Below are positions 9,301-16,342 of a DNA stretch of 28,530 nt, piece by piece (within the stretch, counting starts at the first letter, position 1; every line of letters starts with the position of its first letter). The DNA comes from a virus, in IMG/VR virus record IMGVR_UViG_3300030090_000659, positions 1-28,530 of that record; one strand, written 5' to 3'. The notes beneath the pieces are model-generated. The model was not told the origin of the DNA and ran no database searches. It worked only from the letters and a program-made list of their open reading frames with translations. The position numbers and the translations under genes are program-made.

Positions 9301-12068
9301 TTGTATTTAGTTTTTCTCCTATAGCAGAGAAACTTGGTTTTAAAATTAAGCCTAGAAGGTCAGGAAATTTTGCTAGATTTTCTCCTAGCAACAATGCTGT
9401 AGAAATAGTTTTTCCAAAGCTGTATCGAAGAATATCAGAAGCTCTGGACTTGCAAGGTGGAGGCAGGAGAACAGGCACTGGTTTTGTTACTGCTTTGATG
9501 CGTGAAGAAATTATTCACGGAACTGTAGAACAAGTATTGATAAAAAAGGGTATTAAAGATACTCAAGCCTGGTATGAACAACTTGGCAGAGATTTAACTC
9601 AGGCTCAAAGGGATGAAGTCAACGATGTATACAACATAGAGGAAGGCTATGAGGGCATTTTAGATTATGGATATGGCGTTGAATACTCACGGATGATTAT
9701 ACAGCGTGGCTTGTATGGCAACGTAACCGAGGCATTTACAGGATTAAATAAAGGAACGGCTTATGATAAAATGGTAGCACTGCTGAAGTCAGTCCAAGCC
9801 TACATAACTAAAGCCCTAAAAGGTGAAGTGACTACGAACCCTGAGGCTGCGGGAGTAATCATGGAAGCAGCAAGACTTTTACAGTCAGTTGATCCGGAAG
9901 CTAAATTAGTAAACCAGAAGGTAGTAAATGACTCGTTAGCTTATTCGGTAGATGTGAATCCAAACGCTGAAGTTACCTCAGAGCAAGTTGCTGAGTCCGG
10001 CAAACCACCAAGCGAAAAGAAACTAAATGTTAACTTTGCTAGGAAGTATCTATTCACGGTCAGTTCGTTGCTGAACTCCATACACCCTAGACTAAAAAAA
10101 CTTGTTAGGGATTACTACGGTGCTATACAGGGAGAGGTCCTGGACTACCAAAAGCGGGTAGCCCCATTCTTCAAAAAGTATCGTGGCATCAAGAACGCAG
10201 ATGACAGGAAGAGACTCAAGCAGTTACTTTCATACAGCCCAGTAAGACAAGAAGGTGTGGATCCTTTGATAGAAGAAAGGGATGCGTTACTTCGTAAGTA
10301 TGATTTGTTCAATGACTATCAGCTAGAGATACGTCCCGTTCTCAATGAGCTATACAATAGGTTAGGAAACGAAGGTATTATGATAGGTTTTCTTGAGCAG
10401 TACTTCCCTCGCTCAATCAAGGATCTTGACAAGGTCAAGAACCGTGCAGGCAAAGAACTCAGGGATGCCTTCCGTGAATTTATTGAAACAAGAAATGAAA
10501 GAATAGAAAAGGCACGAAGAAACATTGAGGAAGGTAATCCGAAGCCTGGGGATGTAGCTCTATCTAAGGAGACAACTATTCAAATAGGTAACCCAAAGAC
10601 TGCGGCACTGGAGGCACAGCAGTGGGATCAATTTACACGGGGATTTAATGCACAAGGAAGAAGAAATCTACCAGGAAACTTTCTCTCTAGAAGCGAGGAG
10701 TTGAACGTTATACCTGACAACTTGCTGGACGCTTACGCGGATCCCGCTGCTGCCATGGAGCGATACATTTACAATGCTGTAACGGCTATACAGACTACTC
10801 GACTGATGGGCAGTAAGTTTGCTAACGTGCCTGAGGGACTCAAAGTTCCACCAGCAAGTGAGCTAGGTTTACTTATACAGGAACTAAGGGCCAACGGAGA
10901 GATCTCTATGGAGGATGCCGATGGCACTGTGCCTGATATATTTGCCATGATACTTAGCCCGGTGCAGGTTGAGAATATTTACTTTCAATTAGCTCGTACA
11001 TTTGGATACGGAACATTGCTAGTGGAGTTTACATCAACACTGTCTCAGCTATATGATCTACCGTTTATTATGTTGGACAACGGTATCTTTGGGACTGCGG
11101 TTGCGGCGTTTGGACCTAGACTCAAGGGCGATGACTTCGGGATTGATGTAAACCAAGTCAGCGTGGAGTTTGCGTCAGACAATAGAGTCCTAGATAAGGC
11201 AGTCCGTCTTGGACTCAAGGCAACTGGGTTTACGAAACTAGATCAGGTAATGAAGGAGACTAATCTGACCGCTAACTACAATCGTTACAGAAAGTTAGCT
11301 CGTGGATACTTCAAGGATCGTAATTCTGCTAAATCTAAAAAGTTTGTAGCTGAGTTAACTTCTATGGGCTACAGCGAGCAGGAGCAGACAAAGCTGATTG
11401 CGGATCTCAAAGCAGGTAACAGGGACTCAGCCTACATTCGGACCCTGTTGTTCAACAAGTTATCTGAGACTCAGCCGTTGACAAAAGCTGAGATGGCCCT
11501 GGGTATTGTGAATAACCCGAATCTAAGATTCACGGTGGCGATGAAGTCATTTATGGTCAAGCAACTTAACTTTGTTAAGGATCGTATGGTCAATGAATTC
11601 ATTGACGGCGTAAGAACTGGTAACGCAAGAAAAATAAAGAAGGCATCAAGTGACATAGCCTTGCTGATGACATTTCTGCTTATGATAGGATTGCCGGTGG
11701 ACGCACTCAAGGACTTCTTGGCTGGTAGACTAGGATACATGAGTGACTACCTGTTCAACGGCATGTTCCGTGTATTTGGTATCAGCAGATACACAGTTTA
11801 TCAAGCTCGCAAGGAAGGTGTAGGACAGGCCGCGTTAGATTTCTTTACACCGGTTGCTATACAGCAGTTTGTTGATGCGACCAGTGAACTAGATCGTGTC
11901 ATACGAGGAGAGCGTGCGATTACAGAAAGTAAGTTCGTTACGCTACTGCCGTTCTCTGATGTGATAAACAGAATCTTTGGCTTTCAACAAGAGCGTGAAC
12001 GCAAGGAGTTCATGCGTAGAGTTAGGGAGGGCGAGCGTCCATTCATAGTGCCGCCTGGAGCTTTATAG
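6396..12068 (+). CDS. Giant internal virion protein with ADP-ribosyltransferase-like domain (1890 aa)
   Basis: This is the largest gene in the window and the last of the tail/ejection set, the position of T7 gp16. Residues 5-40 contain a KYPQYKDIDDTELVSLVL motif that often starts phage polyvalent proteins. A glycine/alanine hydrophobic segment lies near residues 180-205, then a proline/glutamate linker (about 400-455) and a charged coiled coil (about 455-565). Residues about 569-850 resemble an ART: LRVYRGTS, FTSSPDVASTYSS, VSPVFLSMKKPLDF and RLGFDGIIHKDAF. A degenerate metalloprotease-like EEIIHG lies near 1035. A long helical C-terminal half includes a hydrophobic stretch near 1750-1765 (ALLMTFLLMIGLPV). 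Inference: ejected into the host, forms part of the conduit and may modify host proteins. Confidence 0.8.
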   Translation: MAITESEFAERVKSKYPQYKDIDDTELVSLVLDRYPEYSTQLGEKEYSKNLFTNTAKTLVSGGVQAAINAGAGVSQSYSLLLGDKSDTSEEAVEEYASQRRVKQRKGGSRMAKGKILAHRKRKNEVIQSLNENAHRLRTLANSTDERFNIDPKFANSFGGQVLKGFGQMVGNIGAAVVGTAVAGPVGGVAAAVGTIAPQMVSESVSDSEATLGKSYMDMTEEEKEQVALATAGYATLGTALEFAPVARLPWVKNFLRGKTKVAAGVLKSPSVRREIAKGFAAEGFTEAAQGQLLDSLARATFDDDRELMSWDVLRQRFNEFAVGGIVGGGTSGGIATIQKAAQGELFKPKETKEVFQVSYADQNTGQPATIEIDAENQEDATRIAGERLAELATEGTIVARPKPAPEPVTEEVVAEEVIPETEQAELQEELQEEVSEPAPTPEPAPAPQPEPVQEVDSEAIKEQQDTIDDSEARIADLQSEIEIEKSNIKEARARNKKEIADVRKSKLSKEEKTEQIEDLKASLQDEIDDVNGNIGIYKEEMSGFKKDLRKAKKKLAGLQPKEDITAGAAAVGLTPKEFTSRLKDTKVVDDQGKPLRVYRGTSNIEFETEGRGRVSSFTSSPDVASTYSSTIGGGPFNIRLSFKEGASVSPVFLSMKKPLDFTAEDNFMSLGNYLAYMEYGNDKNGITKEEVDQLINYMVKRGRGKTKAKGDFVFRLDDSFTTPEYRPSDFSRDEYSDLVEFKDEYDSGLSLEDGAIQDGLYFDQFIAADAPVTKRVAERLGFDGIIHKDAFGLKEEYEQLTGKKVEGLSQETREDGLNIIEDDIHITYRPFSEEQVIGSLQQPEVTAGAAPVEPGDTTEIRSVVRDAMKIRIIQRHFTETLVEDGVFETGSLEEINEKVSDFALLKEAEYFLDFAESESERGRVQSLIDTLKAIRAEDTRPRTKIDEEIEAFAPFGKSITSREELRDFVFSFSPIAEKLGFKIKPRRSGNFARFSPSNNAVEIVFPKLYRRISEALDLQGGGRRTGTGFVTALMREEIIHGTVEQVLIKKGIKDTQAWYEQLGRDLTQAQRDEVNDVYNIEEGYEGILDYGYGVEYSRMIIQRGLYGNVTEAFTGLNKGTAYDKMVALLKSVQAYITKALKGEVTTNPEAAGVIMEAARLLQSVDPEAKLVNQKVVNDSLAYSVDVNPNAEVTSEQVAESGKPPSEKKLNVNFARKYLFTVSSLLNSIHPRLKKLVRDYYGAIQGEVLDYQKRVAPFFKKYRGIKNADDRKRLKQLLSYSPVRQEGVDPLIEERDALLRKYDLFNDYQLEIRPVLNELYNRLGNEGIMIGFLEQYFPRSIKDLDKVKNRAGKELRDAFREFIETRNERIEKARRNIEEGNPKPGDVALSKETTIQIGNPKTAALEAQQWDQFTRGFNAQGRRNLPGNFLSRSEELNVIPDNLLDAYADPAAAMERYIYNAVTAIQTTRLMGSKFANVPEGLKVPPASELGLLIQELRANGEISMEDADGTVPDIFAMILSPVQVENIYFQLARTFGYGTLLVEFTSTLSQLYDLPFIMLDNGIFGTAVAAFGPRLKGDDFGIDVNQVSVEFASDNRVLDKAVRLGLKATGFTKLDQVMKETNLTANYNRYRKLARGYFKDRNSAKSKKFVAELTSMGYSEQEQTKLIADLKAGNRDSAYIRTLLFNKLSETQPLTKAEMALGIVNNPNLRFTVAMKSFMVKQLNFVKDRMVNEFIDGVRTGNARKIKKASSDIALLMTFLLMIGLPVDALKDFLAGRLGYMSDYLFNGMFRVFGISRYTVYQARKEGVGQAALDFFTPVAIQQFVDATSELDRVIRGERAITESKFVTLLPFSDVINRIFGFQQERERKEFMRRVREGERPFIVPPGAL

Positions 12069-12069
12069 T

Positions 12070-12112
12070 AAAAGGGGCTGTCCCGCGCCTAATAAAACGG
12101 AACAGCCCCCAA
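12070..12112 (-). terminator. Strong minus-strand hairpin terminator in the convergent gap
   Basis: Arms at 12074-12084 and 12099-12109 pair (GGGGCTGT with ACAGCCCC, extended by a G-U and two G-C pairs on the minus strand). The minus-strand RNA then runs into UUUU. On the plus strand no T tract follows, so the hairpin best serves minus-strand transcripts coming from the HNH/helicase side or from the local promoter at 12233. Confidence 0.7.
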
Positions 12113-12226
12113 GGACTGAACAAAAGTGCGGACCATGAAAAAACCGCACTGCGCCAGGGATTACTCCGTAGGCTTACCTTGTATTTACTATGATTGAACC
12201 AACTAACACACGAACCTTTGTGTGGT
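12070..12226 (-). ncRNA. Possible small RNA, complementary to ACTAAC leaders
   Basis: A minus-strand extended -10 promoter lies just upstream (12233-12241), and the terminator at 12070-12112 would end a transcript of about 157 nt that has no good reading frame. The RNA would begin with a short stem (CACAC 12218-12222 with GTGTG near 12209-12213), followed by a stretch at 12197-12210 reading TGTGTTAGTTGGTT. That stretch is the complement of the leader found before several minus-strand genes. A second stem pairs 12125-12131 with 12144-12150 (AGTGCGG/CCGCACT). The transcript itself is a prediction; the plus-strand reading, in which this is just an orphan leader copy, is equally open. Confidence 0.35.
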
Positions 12227-12232
12227 AGAATA

Positions 12233-12265
12233 ATTATAACATAGGTGTCCTATGTCTTCTGTCAA
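12233..12265 (-). promoter_or_regulatory. Minus-strand extended -10 promoter with overlapping palindrome
   Basis: On the minus strand, TGTTATAAT (12241-12233) is a full consensus -10 with the TGn extension. TTGACA lies at 12265-12260, 21 bases from TATAAT or 16 bases from an alternative TATGTT. A palindrome, CATAGG-tgt-CCTATG (12240-12254), lies between them and could be an operator. The promoter sits at the very end of the HNH gene and points into the convergent gap. Confidence 0.45.
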
Positions 12266-12513
12266 GAGTAATGCTCCAGCCTGTGACAATTTGCACAAAG
12301 AAGTTCGCACTTCTTTAACTCATTAATAAATGTCTCTCGATCTCCTGTCCTTCTGAACTGAGTAATCGGCCTAATTTTTTCGTGTCCAGGCAAGTGATGG
12401 CAGTCAAACTGCGCCGCTTTGCCCTTGAAACCGCACCTTTTGCAGACATATCCACCGAAAAAATCCTCTATGGTTTTGTGGTAAATGAGTGTCCGCTTCT
12501 GGTGACGCTTCAT
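12262..12513 (-). CDS. HNH endonuclease (83 aa)
   Basis: A compact HNH nuclease. It has a first zinc pair in CKRCGFKG, the catalytic-type DCHHLPGHEK, and the second half CELLCANCHRLEH, where CxxC-type cysteines and the final H complete the beta-beta-alpha metal fold. The protein begins MKRHQKRTLIYHKT. It starts 1 base from the helicase stop, so it belongs to the end of the replication operon. Small stand-alone HNH genes are often homing nucleases, but in this type of phage they can also nick DNA during replication or packaging. The choice between these cannot be made here. Confidence 0.85.
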   Translation of the reverse strand: MKRHQKRTLIYHKTIEDFFGGYVCKRCGFKGKAAQFDCHHLPGHEKIRPITQFRRTGDRETFINELKKCELLCANCHRLEHYS

Positions 12514-12514
12514 A

Positions 12515-13801
12515 TCAAATGAACTGCGAATAATCCTCCATCTGCTGAGTGCCTTTGTTGAAGAGTATCCGGCCTTGGGTGTATCCCATGCCCTCCCTCT
12601 GCTTGGCTAGAGTCCAGCGGACGTAGTCAGTCCCCTGTTCCCTCTCTGATAGCGTCTGCCACAAGAATATAATACTGTCAGCATCCTGCTCCAAGGCTCC
12701 GCTTTCACGCAGGTCGGACATAATTGGTGATCGGTCATCCCTTTCAGATTCACGGTTCACCTGTGCTAGCAACAGGACGGGTATGTCTAAGTCCTTGGCT
12801 AGTAGTTTTAACTCACGGCTTATCTCTGCAACTTGCTGCTCTCTGGATATGTTCTTGGACATGGGCTTTATAAGTTGGCAGTAATCAATAATGATTCCAT
12901 TTAAGTCGTGCTTCCTGTGCATACCTCTAGCAGTTGCTAGAATGTGGTCCAGCCGATACACGTTGTCACGGATCCAACAGTTCCAACCCTTCACGGTTTC
13001 GGTAGTCTCCTGTAGTGTCTGCATCTTGTCTTCTGGGGCTAGCCCGTCCTCAAACCTACGCATATGTAAGCCTGAGTTAATGCTGAAGATGCGCTTCATG
13101 ATTTGGTTCACGCCCATCTCAAGATTGAATAGAAGCACACCGTAGCCATTCATGCAAACATTCTTCAAAAAGTTTAAAGCGTAGGCTGTCTTGCCGCACC
13201 CTGGCCGTGAAGCTAGGACGCACAACTGACCTGACCCGTAGCCGTTTCTGTACAGGACATCGTCTATGGACTGTATGCCTGTCCGCAAGTATCGAGAGTA
13301 ATCTACTTTACCTATGACATCCTTATATGTTTGATCAACAATAGTTTGTAAATTTTCTTTGTTTGGAGTCAAAGAGGATATGGCATCGCACTGACCCTGT
13401 ATAGAAGTAAGGATTTCTTCGGAGTCCTTACCCTCCTGTAAGCCGTCCTTGATTATAAGGGAGAGACGATGAAGGTTCCGCGATTTATAGGACTCCACCA
13501 TGTCATCCGTCAGTCCTTTGAATTGTAACTCGCTAAGTCCTGCGTCATGCGTGGACCAGACTGTGTTAGCATCGAGTCCCTTCTGACCCTTGGACAGATC
13601 CGTGAACAGGGACATCGTGCCAAGGATCACACCCTTGGAGTCCAGCTTGCACATGGCCTCCCACATTGTTTGAGTGTCGTGAGCCGTAAAGAAGTCAGCG
13701 TTGATGCCGGACTCCTTTGCCTCGTTCAATAGGGCATTGCACCCATCGTTTATCTCAGCCTTCAAGATTGTCCCCAGAAGGCTCTTCTCTAGCTCCTTCA
13801 T
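12515..13801 (-). CDS. DnaB-type replicative DNA helicase (428 aa)
   Basis: Residues 1-165 match a DnaB N-terminal helical domain and linker in size; the RecA-like core follows. The Walker A is ASRPGCGKT at residues 197-205, Glu228 in FNLEMG fits the catalytic glutamate region, Walker B is GIIIDYCQL with Asp306, and LLLAQVNRE and LRESGALEQDADSI match DnaB motifs H3-H4. It would unwind the fork 5'-3' as a hexamer for phage DNA replication. Its ATG overlaps the upstream gene's stop as ATGA. No helicase loader or DNA polymerase is visible in the window, so those are host-supplied or lie outside. Confidence 0.93.
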   Translation of the reverse strand: MKELEKSLLGTILKAEINDGCNALLNEAKESGINADFFTAHDTQTMWEAMCKLDSKGVILGTMSLFTDLSKGQKGLDANTVWSTHDAGLSELQFKGLTDDMVESYKSRNLHRLSLIIKDGLQEGKDSEEILTSIQGQCDAISSLTPNKENLQTIVDQTYKDVIGKVDYSRYLRTGIQSIDDVLYRNGYGSGQLCVLASRPGCGKTAYALNFLKNVCMNGYGVLLFNLEMGVNQIMKRIFSINSGLHMRRFEDGLAPEDKMQTLQETTETVKGWNCWIRDNVYRLDHILATARGMHRKHDLNGIIIDYCQLIKPMSKNISREQQVAEISRELKLLAKDLDIPVLLLAQVNRESERDDRSPIMSDLRESGALEQDADSIIFLWQTLSEREQGTDYVRWTLAKQREGMGYTQGRILFNKGTQQMEDYSQFI

Positions 13802-14052
13802 ACTTGTGATATGAGGAAGCAGGGTGTCCTGTCACCTACCCATGCTCCTATTTGATTGTATTCAAAAAATTCTACGGCCTCCTCTTGAGTCATGCCCTCG
13901 GAGATCATCTGGTCAATGACCTTGGACTTGTCATAGCAAACAATAGGCTCCTGGCCAAATCGTTCTACGACCCCTGCAATACAGTCATCAAAGCCGTCCA
14001 TCTTGAGAAGCGGTTCTCCCGCATCAATGTATCCTTGTAGCAATTCGTTCAT
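13798..14052 (-). CDS. Conserved small phage protein of unknown function (84 aa)
   Basis: A protein with the pattern DGFDDCIAGVVERFGQEPIVCYD, then MTQEEAVEFFEYNQIGAWVGDRTPCF. I recall this pattern in many unrelated phage genomes as a conserved unknown. Three cysteines are present. It is directly coupled to the helicase by an ATGA overlap, which points to a replication-time function. No catalytic motif is recognised. Confidence 0.8.
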   Translation of the reverse strand: MNELLQGYIDAGEPLLKMDGFDDCIAGVVERFGQEPIVCYDKSKVIDQMISEGMTQEEAVEFFEYNQIGAWVGDRTPCFLISQV

Positions 14053-14063
14053 GGTAATTAATT

Positions 14064-14270
14064 CTAGTTATCGATTTGTGGATACCACTGGTCCTTAGCG
14101 GTCATTACCCATTCTTCTAGGTAAGCTAGGTCCTCGGAGTAAAGTGGTTGGTCAGAAGAAATGGAAGTGAATCCATCAAAAGTTCCGGATGGGTCAATGA
14201 GAAACTTGAGAACAACATCACAGGACTCTGCCTTCTCGTTGTCCATGTTGAGCATATATGTATATTTCAT
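14064..14270 (-). CDS. Hypothetical acidic protein (68 aa)
   Basis: A short protein starting MKYTYMLNMDNEKAESCDVVLKFL and ending YLEEWVMTAKDQWYPQIDN. It is acidic with no recognised motif. It lies 11 bases upstream of the conserved 84-residue gene and about 35 bases downstream of a strong terminator, so it may head its own transcript. The leader before the ATG is an A-rich tract without a Shine-Dalgarno. Confidence 0.6.
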   Translation of the reverse strand: MKYTYMLNMDNEKAESCDVVLKFLIDPSGTFDGFTSISSDQPLYSEDLAYLEEWVMTAKDQWYPQIDN

Positions 14271-14303
14271 AGTTTTGTTTTTGTAAGTTCATGTTAAAAA
14301 GAA

Positions 14304-14336
14304 ATAAAAAGGGGAGAGGTGTTACCCCCTCCCCTT
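14304..14336 (-). terminator. Minus-strand intrinsic terminator after the SSB-like gene
   Basis: Arms 14309-14316 and 14329-14336 (AAGGGGAG with CTCCCCTT) form an 8-base-pair GC-rich stem. On the minus strand it is followed by TTTTTATTTCTTTTT. It lies between the SSB-like gene (stop at 14352) and the 68-residue gene, dividing the replication block into two transcripts or allowing partial read-through. Confidence 0.75.
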
Positions 14337-14351
14337 GTCAACCAATCAACC

Positions 14352-14618
14352 TTAAAAGGGATCGTCCGCAATGGCTGCCGCCGCGGGTTGGTTCGGGATG
14401 CCGCCCCTGCGGTATTGCTCAGGCTGTTTGTCTTCATCGAGACGAGTCAAGCGAAGGTTCATAACAGGGCCTGCTTTGCTCTGGTTTTTCCAAGCCGCCG
14501 CGCGGTATTTACCTGGCGCTGTGACTTCGATTGTTCCTGTGGCGTGAGGCGATGAATCGGACTCACGGTCACTTTCGGGGAATAGTACCCCAGTGTTTTC
14601 ATTATTGTATTTTGGCAT
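14352..14618 (-). CDS. Putative single-stranded DNA-binding-like protein (88 aa)
   Basis: The middle (GTIEVTAPGKYRAAAWKNQSKAG, then VMNLRLTRLDED) reads as the beta strands of a small OB-like domain similar to phage SSB-like proteins. The C-terminus is a flexible Q/P/A linker ending AIADDPF, which resembles the acidic SSB tail ending in DDxPF that recruits repair proteins. At 88 residues it is much shorter than E. coli SSB. It lies 14 bases downstream of the ERF annealing gene, a usual partnership. The SSB role is inference from the tail and context; the gene itself is well supported. Confidence 0.65.
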   Translation of the reverse strand: MPKYNNENTGVLFPESDRESDSSPHATGTIEVTAPGKYRAAAWKNQSKAGPVMNLRLTRLDEDKQPEQYRRGGIPNQPAAAAIADDPF

Positions 14619-14632
14619 TGTATTATACGTTA

Positions 14633-15103
14633 TTAGAATTCAAAGTCCGCATCAGCATGAGCTAAGGGGCTTGTCTTCTTGGTTTGTGTTATTGGCTTCT
14701 TGCCGTGAGTGTTGGTAGCATCAGCGTCCTTTGTATCATCGATAGCAAAGAGTCCGTTGAGAGCGTATTTACGAGCGTAGGAACTAGCACTACCAGTTAC
14801 CTGCGCTTCGTCCATACCCTTTTTTATCTCAGCTTCACGGGCAAAAGCCGCAACTGGTATTCCGTTATCACTATCATTATCGAGTAAAGTAGCCAAGGCC
14901 TTGACGTAAATACGCCCTGAAACTTCAATGATAGAATCGGTGATAGTTAGAGAGCAACCCCACTCGGCTAGCAGAGGCTTCAGTGCAGTAAGGATGTCCT
15001 CACAGGATCGGTATTTGTATCCACCGAATTTGTTAGTCTGCCCCTTTGGAGCTTTCAAAGAGGATTGTATCCCCTGTAGTTTTTGACGTATGTTTTTATT
15101 CAT
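14633..15103 (-). CDS. erf: ERF-family single-strand annealing recombinase (156 aa)
   Basis: The protein shows the ERF signature: NKFGGYKYRSCEDILTALKP, LLAEWGCSLTITD, and the very conserved QVTGSASSYARKYALNGLFA followed by IDDTKDADA. ERF proteins of the P22 type form rings on single-stranded DNA and anneal homologous strands for recombination and genome circularisation. The C-terminal 25 residues are a basic linker and an acidic tip ending DADFEF, likely an interaction tail. It overlaps the endonuclease VII-like gene by 8 bases and its leader carries the recurrent AACTAAC motif. The symbol is by family. Confidence 0.92.
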   Translation of the reverse strand: MNKNIRQKLQGIQSSLKAPKGQTNKFGGYKYRSCEDILTALKPLLAEWGCSLTITDSIIEVSGRIYVKALATLLDNDSDNGIPVAAFAREAEIKKGMDEAQVTGSASSYARKYALNGLFAIDDTKDADATNTHGKKPITQTKKTSPLAHADADFEF

Positions 15104-15536
15104 GTTTATGTTTAGTTAGTTCACGGAATAGTTTGGTTCGTTCTGAGGCATTAGAACATTCCATGAGTTGTTTTCGTTTTGCCCCTAGATCTACTAAAGT
15201 GGCTTTCTGCTTTTCAGATGTCAAGCCTTTAAATTTTTTTGCAAGTTGAGTCAGTCCCACGGGGTGCAATACATCCAGTTGCTCCTGCTCCAGATAGTCT
15301 GCTATGCCGCGTAGCACTGCGGGTAAATGACCGTGACTGATTTGGCATCTTCGGTAAGCGAAGTTCTCGATTTTACCTAGCAAGGCGTTGCCAACCCGTG
15401 ATACTACACCTCGAACCATACCGGATTGATGGCAATGATCGACCACCCAGTCCGATGTCTTTCGCAATATCAGTGGACAGGTTTTGGGCTGATGTTTGAC
15501 CCTCCAGTCCTTGAGTTTATTTTGTGGAAGATACAT
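15096..15536 (-). CDS. Endonuclease VII-like Holliday junction nuclease (146 aa)
   Basis: The core WVVDHCHQSGMVRGVVSRVGNALLGKIEN corresponds to the His-Me finger of recombination endonuclease VII (pattern DHxH..G.vRG....N..LG..EN). Only the first cysteine of the usual zinc sites is visible (KTCPLIL); the second CxxC is replaced by SRVGN, as I recall in SP6-like podophage versions. It would cut branched DNA before packaging. The C-terminal half is helical and lysine rich, ending in LTKHKHE. It overlaps ERF at its end and the 61-residue coiled-coil gene at its start. Confidence 0.82.
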   Translation of the reverse strand: MYLPQNKLKDWRVKHQPKTCPLILRKTSDWVVDHCHQSGMVRGVVSRVGNALLGKIENFAYRRCQISHGHLPAVLRGIADYLEQEQLDVLHPVGLTQLAKKFKGLTSEKQKATLVDLGAKRKQLMECSNASERTKLFRELTKHKHE

Positions 15537-15702
15537 TGAGTTCCCTAAGTAAATCCTTCAGGGCGTTCTTCTCTTGAGTCAGGTTTTTGCGTTGCTCCAT
15601 CATCCTTTCGATTCTGAAGGACAGAGTCCGTGACTCCTGTCGGATCATATCGATCCTAGTCTGTATTCTTTCGACGTTACTTTCTACTTGTGTCATACTC
15701 AT
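15517..15702 (-). CDS. Small coiled-coil protein (61 aa)
   Basis: Nearly the whole protein is a predicted heptad helix: QVESNVERIQTRIDMIRQES and RIERMMEQRKNLTQEKNALK. It is probably dimeric. It overlaps the start of the endonuclease VII-like gene by 20 bases and follows the 48-residue gene by one base. No catalytic motif is present, and its function is unknown; it could be an accessory subunit of the recombination proteins next to it. Confidence 0.6.
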   Translation of the reverse strand: MSMTQVESNVERIQTRIDMIRQESRTLSFRIERMMEQRKNLTQEKNALKDLLRELNVSSTK

Positions 15703-15703
15703 A

Positions 15704-15850
15704 TTATTTTTTATCGTTTCGTTCTTTAATTTGGTTTAATATCTGTCGTAAAGATTTGAGATATATTCCCATCTCATGCTTCTTTTTTGCCGTTAGAGCT
15801 TCTTCAACAATGTTCAAAGCCATCGTTACAAGTTCATCAATCTCTTTCAT
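15704..15850 (-). CDS. Small helical protein (48 aa)
   Basis: An open frame of 48 codons starting MKEIDELVTMALNIVEEALT and ending NQIKERNDKK, wholly helical and charged. It sits exactly between the PD-(D/E)xK nuclease (stop at 15872) and the coiled-coil gene (start at 15702) with no gaps, which is the main support for its reality. No function can be proposed. Confidence 0.55.
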   Translation of the reverse strand: MKEIDELVTMALNIVEEALTAKKKHEMGIYLKSLRQILNQIKERNDKK

Positions 15851-15871
15851 TTAGTCTTTCTATTTTGAACA

Positions 15872-16342
15872 CTACTTTTTGAAGGGACGAAGTTGGCTCT
15901 GCTCAAGTGCATAACCTTTTCCGTAACCCAGATCTTTTATGTTTTTCTTGTTTATTAGTTCCTTCTTCCAGCACCAGCCAACCAATTTCACAGTCCAACG
16001 ATCTGGAGTTATGCACATGATATACATATCTACATCGGGGTTGTCCTTGAGGGTTGCCAGTAGCTTTCCGAGGGCGTGGTGAGTGCTTTTGACATCGTAG
16101 GAGTAACCGTTCATTACCCCATCGGCTGACCCAGTACGAGGGCTGAGGCCAAGGTCAAAAAATACATTGAAATGTTTGGCTACCGCATACTCAGCGGTAA
16201 CGCCTTGAGCATCTATATCTAGGCCAGCCATGTCTGTGCGCTTCATATCCTTGACTTTGTTGCCTCTGGACAGCACGGACCGCAAGTGTCCTACGTGCTG
16301 GCACATCATGACTTCGTCATCAGTTAGGTTAATCTCAATCAT
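15872..16342 (-). CDS. PD-(D/E)xK nuclease-like protein (156 aa)
   Basis: From the start at 16342, chosen because it gives an ATGA overlap with the upstream gene, the protein is MIEINLTDDE onward. A restriction-endonuclease-like core is visible: Glu51 in TAEYAVAKHF, Asp74 in GSADG, and Asp83-Val-Lys85 in YSYDVKST, followed by a hydrophobic strand DMYIMCI and VGWCWKKE. These fit the metal-binding residues of the PD-(D/E)xK fold. A longer frame continues upstream to 16426 but lies inside the previous gene. The target DNA is unknown; nearby recombination genes suggest a role in DNA processing. Confidence 0.75.
   Translation of the reverse strand: MIEINLTDDEVMMCQHVGHLRSVLSRGNKVKDMKRTDMAGLDIDAQGVTAEYAVAKHFNVFFDLGLSPRTGSADGVMNGYSYDVKSTHHALGKLLATLKDNPDVDMYIMCITPDRWTVKLVGWCWKKELINKKNIKDLGYGKGYALEQSQLRPFKK

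Noticed and set aside
9490-9530. Zinc metalloprotease in the giant internal protein
   Set aside because: The EEIIHG segment resembles HExxH but lacks the first histidine, so protease activity is not claimed.
12252-12326. A 24-codon plus-strand frame after the ACTAAC copy in the convergent gap
   Set aside because: It lies antisense to the HNH gene, has no family look and would start inside a palindrome; the distance to the ACTAAC sequence is also longer than in real leaders.
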